From Betaproteobacteria bacterium (lineage in GTDB: Bacteria > Pseudomonadota > Gammaproteobacteria > Burkholderiales > Casimicrobiaceae): DNA of 5,707 bases. Position numbers and translations under genes: made by a program. The DNA lies in contig JANXZT010000269.1 in the NCBI GenBank assembly GCA_025355395.1, forward strand, positions 1 to 5,707, written 5' to 3'. The notes under the pieces are model-generated. The model saw only the letters and a program-made list of their open reading frames with translations, was not told where the DNA came from and searched no databases. Below are positions 1 through 5,707 of the stretch, piece after piece (within the stretch, counting starts at the first letter, position 1; each line of letters opens with the position of its first letter).

Positions 1-222
1 CCGCGCCCAGAGGAATGACGGGGTCTTGTGATGGATTCCCCCGGATTTTCCCGCCGCGGGAATGACGGCTGTCTTGTCATGGATTCACCTGGAGTCCCGC
101 GTCCGCGGGAATGACGGCCTCTTGTCACGCATTCGCCTGGATTCCCGCCGCGGGAATGACGGCTGTCTTGTCACGGATTCACCTGGATTCCCGCCGCGGG
201 AATGACGGGTCTTGTCATGCAT
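1..222. repeat. Array of five palindromic repeat units, about 46 bp period
   Basis: The block GGAATGACGG recurs at 12, 59, 108, 153 and 199, giving spacings of 47, 49, 45 and 46 bp. In copies 4 and 5 it is the right arm of a perfect palindrome, ATTCCCGC-C-GCGGGAAT (141-157 and 187-203). Copy 2 has TTCCCGC-C-GCGGGAA (48-62). Copy 3 is a variant, TCCCGCG-TC-CGCGGGA (95-110). Copy 1, at the window edge, keeps only the right-hand block and may continue outside. Each palindrome is followed by a conserved linker with the core TCTTGTCAYGSATTC, so whole units are repeated and not only hairpins. The linkers alternate between two forms: GGATTCACC after copies 2 and 4, GCATTCGC after copies 3 and 5. No open frame or transposase is associated. 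The array lies just past the 3' end of lhr and could form hairpins in its transcript. It resembles short dispersed intergenic palindromes of beta- and gammaproteobacteria; its function is unknown. Confidence 0.88.
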
Positions 223-300
223 TCGCGTAATCGCGAGCGGCCGCTCCGGAATCCCGCTGCTTCGTACGTCTGCCGCGAGGGTCGTTCCGGTCTCGCGCTA
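223..300. other. Non-coding spacer between repeat array and lhr stop
   Basis: This 78-bp stretch has no supportable gene. It contains a perfect 12-bp palindrome, GAGCGGCCGCTC (235-246), with a NotI-type core. There is no T-tract on either side, so it does not look like an intrinsic terminator. A short GGAATCCCGC (248-257) is only loosely like the left arm of the neighbouring repeats. Together with the array, the first 300 bases hold no coding sequence, and no canonical terminator for lhr was seen. Confidence 0.6.
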
Positions 301-3300
301 TTAACCGTGTCCGTGCCACGCCGCGACAAGGCGCGAGCCCGACACCGTTTTAACCTGCTGCCTTAATGCGAGTGGCCCGCCGCTTTTGCGCTTCCGCAGC
401 GCGTCTTCGGCCGTGCGCGCCTCGTGGGGGTCGAGCTGCTCGATCCATTGCACTTCGCCTGCGATCAACACGGCGATCGGCGCACCGTCGCGATAGAGTG
501 CACGGTTGTTGGCCAGCGCCGGCACCTTCGGGCCGGGCACCATGATCCCGATGAGGTTCAAGGGGTCGGCGCCGCTGATCGACACCAGGCTTCCCGACAA
601 CGGCGCGCGCCGCGCTTCGCGCAGCAATCCCACCGCCTCTGGCAACGCGAATTGCTCGCCGGAAATCCCGGCCACGAAACGACCACCACGGATCTCGCCG
701 CGCGCCTCGAGCCGCCGCAGGACACGCAGCATTTCGCGCCACGGCGGAAGCCACGTCGCCTCGCGCTGCAGCATGCGCCAGAACACCACGCCATAGCGCC
801 GCAGCATCGTGTGCACGATGTGCTCGACCATTTCGTGATCGGTTGTGTGGATGGGGCGGCCGTTCGGCGCCGAAATATCGTTCCCGGGCGCGGCGCGCTT
901 CAACAACGCCCAGCGCCCTGCATCCTCGATACCGAAGAGGGTCCGGCGACGACTGCGCCTGCCGTTGAGGGGCTTTCGTTTTCCCGAAGGTGTAATGAGC
1001 GCGCGCATCCCCGCAAAACTGTCCGAGCTCACGAGTCCGAGGGCTACCAACTCCCCCAATGCCTCTTCGACCTGGGTGCGCAACTGCCCGGTGCCCTCGA
1101 CGATCTCGTCGTAGAAAGACGCGCCTTTGTGCTTGAGGTGCTCCACGATCGCTTGCGCACGAGCGCTCACTGACGTCGGCCCGGCGATGCGCGCCGGTGC
1201 TGCCCGAATCCAAAGCGCGGCACTGCGCCGGGGCACCAACGCGACCGGGGTGGTGCGGATGGGGCCCGCGCTGGTATTTACAGCGGTGGCAGGCGGCAAT
1301 GTCAGGCGCGTCCATACGGCCCGACCTGAAAGACAGAGATCGTCGAGCCAGGTGAAGTCATAATTTTCGAGTCGCGCCGGCAAAATCTCGGCCTCCCACG
1401 CCGCAGCGGGCGCTTCGAATCCTTGCAGTTGTGTGATAACCGCATCCAGGGCATCCGGACCTTCCCGCCGTTCGCCGGCGACCACGTGCTGCCACCGAAA
1501 CAGAAAGCGCATGAAATCCTGCGTCGATACCGGCTCGATTTCGTGGCGCAACCGCTTGACGGTGTAACGATGGATGCGCGCGAGCAAGGTCCGATCGCAC
1601 CACTCTCCTTGCGGAACATCTGGCGAAAAGGTCCCACTGATCACCACGCCTTCCGCGGCGAGCCGGGTCAATGTCGATTCGATTTCCGCGACCGGTAACG
1701 CCATCGAGTCGGAAAGGATCTCCACCGTGACCGGACCCGATGCTTCGAGCCGGCTGCGCACGATTTCCAGCACGGCGTCTTCACGCGTCCAGGTGCGTCT
1801 TGCGAACTCGGGCGGGGCCGCGATGGTCGGGTCCAATGATGTTGCGCCGTAGACGCACTGAAATTGCGGCAGACGTTCAGCCGCCACCCAGAAATGCTTA
1901 TCGAGCGCTGATGTGTCAAGGGCTCGGACGGTGAGGCATGTCGCGCGGCGCTCCCCGGCCAATATATCCAGAAACGCGGGCCACGCATCGTGACAGCGTA
2001 CCTCGGCGGGCGTTACAAATCCCAAACCGAGCAACGCATCGTGCATTTCGTGCGGGCTCGTAGCCTCGGGCCAAGCCTCCGCGCGCACGCGCTCGATCGC
2101 CGCCTCGTCAAGACGGCCCAAATCCGCGGCGGACGCGTCGCCCAGCCACCGCCGGCTCATTACCGCCTGGGTGCGTCGTTCCTCGAGCGGCGCGTCGTCG
2201 AGGTAAGCGTACGGCCGGGCAGTAAGGATCTCCGCGGCCAGCGGCGATGGTTCGGTCAGATCGCGAGCGATCACCTTGACCTCGCCCGTCTCCATCCGAC
2301 GCAGCAAGCTTTCCAATCCCTCGATGTCCATCGCCTCGTACAGACAGTCGTGGATGGCCTGCTGCACCAGCGGATGGTCCGGAATTTCGCGCTCGCCCAC
2401 GATGTTCTCGGCACAGGCGATCTGGTCGGGGAACACCGCCGCCATGAGATCCTCCGCGCGCATTCGCTGCAGCGGCGCCGGCACCTTCTTGCCACTCTGA
2501 AAGCGGGGAAGTGCCAGGGACGTGCCGGCAATCCAGCGCCAGCGGGCCGCGAACATCGGTGAAGCGATGGCCGCCTGGATGAGCACCTGGCGTACGGTCT
2601 TCGCGTTGAGATAGCGTGCCACTTCTTCGAGCGCAAAGCTGTGACTCGTAGACAGCGAAAGAACGATCGCGTCTTCGGTGGCCGCGGCCTGCAACTCGAA
2701 GTTGAACCGCACGCAAAACCGCTTGCGCAACGCGAGCCCCCAGGCCCGGTTGATGCGACTGCCGAAAGGCGAGTGGATGATGAGCTGCATGCCGCCGGAC
2801 TCATCGAAGAATCGTTCCAGCACGATCGACCGTTGGGTGGGCAAGCTGCCAAGGGCCACGCGCGCTGCGGCGAGATAGTCGACGACCTGAACGGCTGCGG
2901 CAGGCACCACGGCCATCTCCTCCGTTAGCATGGCCACCGCGGCGGCCTGGTCGTTATGCCCACCGAGCCGCGACTCGATCTCTTCGCGCAGACGCGATAC
3001 CGCGTGCGAGAGTTCGCTCGTGCGCGCCGGCGCTTCGCCCAGCCAGAATGGAATAGTGGGCGGCTGCCCGTGGGCATCGTCCACGCGCACGCGACCGCCT
3101 TCGACCCGCAGGATGCGATACGACGTGTTGCCCAACTGAAACACGTCACCGGCAATGCTCTCGACCGCGAAGTCCTCGTTCAGGGTGCCCACCAGGTGCC
3201 CCGCCGGCTCGAGCACGACGTCGTAATCGGCGGTGTCGGGGATGGCACCTCCCGAGGTCAGGGCCGTCAGTCGCGCGCCGCGCCGGCCGCGCAACATACC

Positions 3301-4755
3301 GTTGACCGCATCGCGATGCACATACGCGCCGCGATGGCCGCGGCGGGTAGTGAAGCCTTCCGCCAGAGTGCGGACCACGTCGAGATATTGCTCGTAGACG
3401 AGGCCGGCATACGGATAGGCGCGGGTGAAAAGGTCGAACAGCGCGTCTTCCGGCCAATCGCGCGCGGCAACCTCCGCCACGATCTGCTGGGCCAGCACGT
3501 CGAGGGGCTGCGACGGCATCGTCAGCCGATCGAGCTCGCCACGCCGCACTGCGTCGAGCAACGCGGTGCACTCGCAGAGCTCGTCGCGCGAGAGCGGAAA
3601 AATGCGGGCCTTGGGCACGCCACCCACCTGGTGGCTCGCGCGCCCAGCCCGTTGCAAAAAAGTTGCGATCGACCGCGGGGAGCCGAGCTGACAGACCAGC
3701 TCGACATCGCCGATGTCGATGCCAAGCTCGAGCGAAGCGGTCGCAATCAGCGCCTTCAGCTCGCCATTCTTGAGACGCTGCTCGGCCGCGAGGCGCAATT
3801 CCTTGGCCATGCTGCCGTGATGCGCCATGACGTTTTCGGCCCCGATCAGCTCCGACAGATGACGCGCGGCGCGCTCGGCCATGCGCCGGGTGTTGACGAA
3901 GATGAGCGTGGTTCGGTGCCCATGGGTAAGCTCCGCCAGTCGCGCGTAGACCTGCTTCCACACTTCCGTCGACATCACCGCTTCGAGCGGCGACGACGGG
4001 ACTTCGATGGCAAGGTCGCGCGGCCGTACGTGCCCCGTGTCGACGATGGCGCAGCGGCCAGCCGGATCAGCGTCAGCCTCGCTCTCGTTGCCGCCTTGTC
4101 TTCCCACCAGAAAGCGCGCTACTTCCTCGACCGGCTTCTGGGTTGCCGACAGGCCGATCCGCACGGGTGGCTGTGCGGTCAAGGCCGCGAGCCGCTCGAG
4201 CGAAAGCGCCAAGTGGCTGCCGCGCTTGTTCGAGGCCAGGGCATGGATCTCGTCAACGATCACGGTGCGCGTGGTCGCCAGCATCGCTCGACCCGATTCC
4301 GAGCCGAGGAGGATGTACAGCGATTCGGGCGTCGTGACCACGATGTGCGGTGGGCGCTTGCGCATCAAGGCGCGCTCCGCCTGCGGGGTGTCACCGGTTC
4401 GCACCAGAGTGCGGATCTCGACATCGGGAAAACCTTGCGCCGCCAGTTCCACGCGAATGCCGGCGATCGGCGCCTCGAGGTTCTTCCGGATGTCGTTGGA
4501 GAGTGCCTTCAAAGGCGACACATACACGACGAAGGTCTCGTCGGGGAGCGGCGTCTCGACACCGCGCCGCACCAGCGCGTCGATGGCCGCAAGAAACGCG
4601 GCAAGCGTCTTGCCGGAGCCGGTGGGCGCCGCGATCAGCACGGCGCGCCCGGCCTGGATCAGCGGCCAGGCCCGCGCCTGCGGCTCGGTAGGTGCCGCGA
4701 AATGCTTGCGGAACCAGGCGTCGACAGCGGGATGGAAGGAGACGGTGGCGTTCAT
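301..4755 (-). CDS. lhr: Lhr-type DEAD/DEAH-box ATP-dependent helicase, full length
   Basis: This is a full-length Lhr-family superfamily 2 helicase, 1,484 residues (E. coli Lhr has 1,538). Characterised members are ATP-dependent 3'-5' single-stranded DNA translocases that unwind duplexes, including RNA:DNA hybrids, and are linked to DNA repair; it should be cytoplasmic or nucleoid-associated. Motifs in order: a Q-type PTEPQ (22-26), Walker A APTGSGKT (43-50), PLKAL (81-85), RTGDT (119-123), TTPESL (141-146), DEIH (168-171), SAT (203-205), TLIFVNTR (283-290), HHGS (312-315), ATASLELGIDIG (338-349) and QRAGRASH (368-375). RecA1 spans about 1-220 and RecA2 about 235-415; winged-helix and clamp regions follow, with PFWLGE at 569-574. 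The Lhr C-terminal domain occupies roughly 840-1484. I chose the ATG at 4755 because the family pattern (FHPAVDAWF, then PTEPQ) starts right after it. In-frame ATGs at 4761 and 4770 are alternatives, and none has a clear Shine-Dalgarno. The frame is unbroken, so it should be functional. The gene stands alone on its strand and diverges from the patatin gene. Confidence 0.96.
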   Translation of the reverse strand: MNATVSFHPAVDAWFRKHFAAPTEPQARAWPLIQAGRAVLIAAPTGSGKTLAAFLAAIDALVRRGVETPLPDETFVVYVSPLKALSNDIRKNLEAPIAGIRVELAAQGFPDVEIRTLVRTGDTPQAERALMRKRPPHIVVTTPESLYILLGSESGRAMLATTRTVIVDEIHALASNKRGSHLALSLERLAALTAQPPVRIGLSATQKPVEEVARFLVGRQGGNESEADADPAGRCAIVDTGHVRPRDLAIEVPSSPLEAVMSTEVWKQVYARLAELTHGHRTTLIFVNTRRMAERAARHLSELIGAENVMAHHGSMAKELRLAAEQRLKNGELKALIATASLELGIDIGDVELVCQLGSPRSIATFLQRAGRASHQVGGVPKARIFPLSRDELCECTALLDAVRRGELDRLTMPSQPLDVLAQQIVAEVAARDWPEDALFDLFTRAYPYAGLVYEQYLDVVRTLAEGFTTRRGHRGAYVHRDAVNGMLRGRRGARLTALTSGGAIPDTADYDVVLEPAGHLVGTLNEDFAVESIAGDVFQLGNTSYRILRVEGGRVRVDDAHGQPPTIPFWLGEAPARTSELSHAVSRLREEIESRLGGHNDQAAAVAMLTEEMAVVPAAAVQVVDYLAAARVALGSLPTQRSIVLERFFDESGGMQLIIHSPFGSRINRAWGLALRKRFCVRFNFELQAAATEDAIVLSLSTSHSFALEEVARYLNAKTVRQVLIQAAIASPMFAARWRWIAGTSLALPRFQSGKKVPAPLQRMRAEDLMAAVFPDQIACAENIVGEREIPDHPLVQQAIHDCLYEAMDIEGLESLLRRMETGEVKVIARDLTEPSPLAAEILTARPYAYLDDAPLEERRTQAVMSRRWLGDASAADLGRLDEAAIERVRAEAWPEATSPHEMHDALLGLGFVTPAEVRCHDAWPAFLDILAGERRATCLTVRALDTSALDKHFWVAAERLPQFQCVYGATSLDPTIAAPPEFARRTWTREDAVLEIVRSRLEASGPVTVEILSDSMALPVAEIESTLTRLAAEGVVISGTFSPDVPQGEWCDRTLLARIHRYTVKRLRHEIEPVSTQDFMRFLFRWQHVVAGERREGPDALDAVITQLQGFEAPAAAWEAEILPARLENYDFTWLDDLCLSGRAVWTRLTLPPATAVNTSAGPIRTTPVALVPRRSAALWIRAAPARIAGPTSVSARAQAIVEHLKHKGASFYDEIVEGTGQLRTQVEEALGELVALGLVSSDSFAGMRALITPSGKRKPLNGRRSRRRTLFGIEDAGRWALLKRAAPGNDISAPNGRPIHTTDHEMVEHIVHTMLRRYGVVFWRMLQREATWLPPWREMLRVLRRLEARGEIRGGRFVAGISGEQFALPEAVGLLREARRAPLSGSLVSISGADPLNLIGIMVPGPKVPALANNRALYRDGAPIAVLIAGEVQWIEQLDPHEARTAEDALRKRKSGGPLALRQQVKTVSGSRLVAAWHGHG

Positions 4756-4836
4756 GGGCATTACGGACATAGATAATGGAAGCCAAGGGAAAGTGCAATA
4801 CTGCGTGGCCATGCGAAACGACGCCGTCTCCTCCCC
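4756..4836. promoter_or_regulatory. Divergent intergenic region with candidate promoters and an inverted repeat
   Basis: This 81-bp gap separates two genes read outward, so both promoters should lie in or near it. On the plus strand GATAAT (4772-4777) matches the sigma-70 -10 consensus at five of six positions and would give a leader of roughly 50 nt for the patatin gene; no good -35 lies upstream. On the minus strand TTGCAC (4798-4793) is followed after 17 bp by TATCTA (4775-4770), a weak match that would start lhr transcription almost at its ATG codons, suggesting a leaderless or nearly leaderless message. An inverted repeat CATTA-N10-TAATG (4759-4763 and 4774-4778) overlaps both the plus-strand -10 candidate and the lhr start area, where a regulator could reach both genes. 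It is short enough to occur by chance. I saw no LexA-type operator. Confidence 0.35.
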
Positions 4837-5682
4837 ATGATCACTGCATTCGTGCTCGCGGGCGGTGGCAGCCTCGGCGCCATCGAAGTCGGCATGCTCC
4901 GCGGGCTGCTCGAGTGTGGGGAGCGCCCGGACCTCATCGTAGGCGCGTCGGCCGGCGCGATCAACGGCGCCTACTTCGCTGCCGACCCCACGCTCGCGGG
5001 CGTCGCGAAAATGGAAGCAACCTGGCGCGCATTGCGGCGCCAGCATATCTTTCCACTCGGCTTCTCGAGTGTGGTCGCATTGTTGCTTCGCCGCGATTAT
5101 CTCGTGCGGCCGGATGCCCTCCGGCGCTTGCTGGAAGCTCATCTGACCTATGGCGAGCTGGAGCGCGCGGCGCTTCCCATCCACGTCGTCGCCACCGAGC
5201 TACTTTCCGGCGAGGAAGTCCTGCTGTCGACGGGCTCTGCAGTCGAGGCGGTGCTTGCCAGCGCCGCGATCCCGGGCGTATTTCCCTCGGTGTCGATCGG
5301 GGGGCGCGTGCTGGTCGATGGCGGTGTTTCCAACAACACGCCGATCTCCGCCGCGATCGGGCTCGGAGCGCAACGGATCCTGGTGCTGCCGACGGGTTTC
5401 GCCTGCGCCTTGAAACGAGTGCCGGCCACGGCCATCGGCAAGGCGTTGCATTCGCTCAACCTGCTGGTGGCGCGCCAGTTGGTGAACGATATCGCACGCT
5501 ATCGAACCGAAATCGAGCTGCATGTCGTGCCGCCGCTGTGTCCACTCGACGTTTCGCCGTACGACTACGAAGGCTGCGGCGCGCTCATCGAGCGGGCAGC
5601 GCATAGCACCCGAGCGTGGATCGCCGACGGCGGACTCGCCGCGGACCCGGTCGCCGGTGCGTTGGTGGAACACCGGCATTGA
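4837..5682 (+). CDS. Patatin-like phospholipase family protein
   Basis: This 281-residue protein belongs to the bacterial patatin-like serine acyl hydrolases, which cleave acyl esters of phospholipids or lysophospholipids with a Ser-Asp dyad. The glycine-rich oxyanion-hole loop LAGGGSLG is at 7-14. The nucleophile elbow GASAG is at 36-40 with Ser38 as nucleophile, and the catalytic Asp161 lies in the DGG motif (161-163), followed by VSNNTPI. Spacing and length are normal for short single-domain members such as the RssA type. There is no signal peptide or membrane segment, so it is probably cytoplasmic or loosely membrane-associated; the actual substrate cannot be read from sequence. The start is chosen because ITAFVLAGGG is the usual extreme N-terminus of the family. 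No Shine-Dalgarno precedes it: the leader there is the pyrimidine tract TCTCCTCCCC. A nine-codon open frame (4811-4840) ends on the start codon as ATGA, so coupled initiation is possible. It diverges from lhr across 81 bp, and 25 bases without features follow its stop. Confidence 0.95.
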   Translation: MITAFVLAGGGSLGAIEVGMLRGLLECGERPDLIVGASAGAINGAYFAADPTLAGVAKMEATWRALRRQHIFPLGFSSVVALLLRRDYLVRPDALRRLLEAHLTYGELERAALPIHVVATELLSGEEVLLSTGSAVEAVLASAAIPGVFPSVSIGGRVLVDGGVSNNTPISAAIGLGAQRILVLPTGFACALKRVPATAIGKALHSLNLLVARQLVNDIARYRTEIELHVVPPLCPLDVSPYDYEGCGALIERAAHSTRAWIADGGLAADPVAGALVEHRH

Positions 5683-5707
5683 ATCGCGCAGGCATCGGCG
5701 CGGGATT

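Noticed and set aside
1..222. CRISPR array
   Set aside because: The regular spacing is suggestive, but the linkers are nearly identical to one another instead of unique, the repeats are short palindromes, and no cas gene is present.
235..246. GAGCGGCCGCTC palindrome as an lhr terminator
   Set aside because: It has no loop of useful size and no following T-tract on either strand.
2956..4776. 606-residue plus-strand open frame inside lhr
   Set aside because: It lies entirely antisense to intact, motif-bearing helicase sequence and has no recognisable domain. Long antisense frames are expected in DNA this GC-rich.
4756..4836. LexA operator or other SOS signal upstream of lhr
   Set aside because: Looked for because some Lhr homologues are induced by DNA damage, but no CTGT-N8-ACAG-like site is visible.
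4756..5184. N-terminal extension of lhr to an ATG at 5184
   Set aside because: The extra 143 residues would run antisense through the first 348 bases of the patatin gene and show no family similarity. The helicase family's normal N-terminus begins at about 4755.
4776..5606. 276-residue plus-strand open frame overlapping the patatin gene
   Set aside because: It is another reading frame of the same strand, arginine-rich and without motifs, while the patatin frame holds all catalytic residues.
1..5707. Insertion sequence, prophage, defence system or RNA gene
   Set aside because: No transposase, integrase, phage or defence-associated domain and no tRNA or rRNA sequence was recognised. Nearly all the sequence is accounted for by two chromosomal genes.

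Overview
The window is a GC-rich piece of bacterial chromosome holding two complete, divergently transcribed genes and one intergenic array of palindromic repeats. Base composition and the style of both proteins fit a proteobacterium, most likely a betaproteobacterium or a related gammaproteobacterium. That placement is an impression from the sequence, not the result of a search.

Layout: positions 1-222 carry five units, spaced 45-49 bp apart, each built around a GC-rich palindrome (ATTCCCGC-C-GCGGGAAT in the best copies) followed by a conserved linker. Positions 223-300 are non-coding with no convincing feature. Positions 301-4755 on the minus strand encode a full-length Lhr-type superfamily 2 helicase of about 1,484 residues, with every helicase motif intact and the long C-terminal extension present. 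Positions 4756-4836 form an 81-bp head-to-head intergenic region that must hold both promoters. Positions 4837-5682 on the plus strand encode a 281-residue patatin-like phospholipase with an intact Ser-Asp dyad. The last 25 bases show nothing.

How the genes work together: the helicase is expected to act on nucleic acids in DNA repair, and the patatin-like protein to hydrolyse acyl esters of lipids. Nothing in the sequence ties them functionally beyond the shared divergent control region.

I found no mobile element, RNA gene, CRISPR array, defence system or clearly novel system. The features most worth a second look are the periodic palindrome array, which resembles neisserial dRS3 repeats, and the compact divergent region. 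Neither gene has a recognisable Shine-Dalgarno sequence. A CATTA-N10-TAATG inverted repeat overlaps the lhr start area, and a nine-codon open frame overlaps the patatin start as ATGA.
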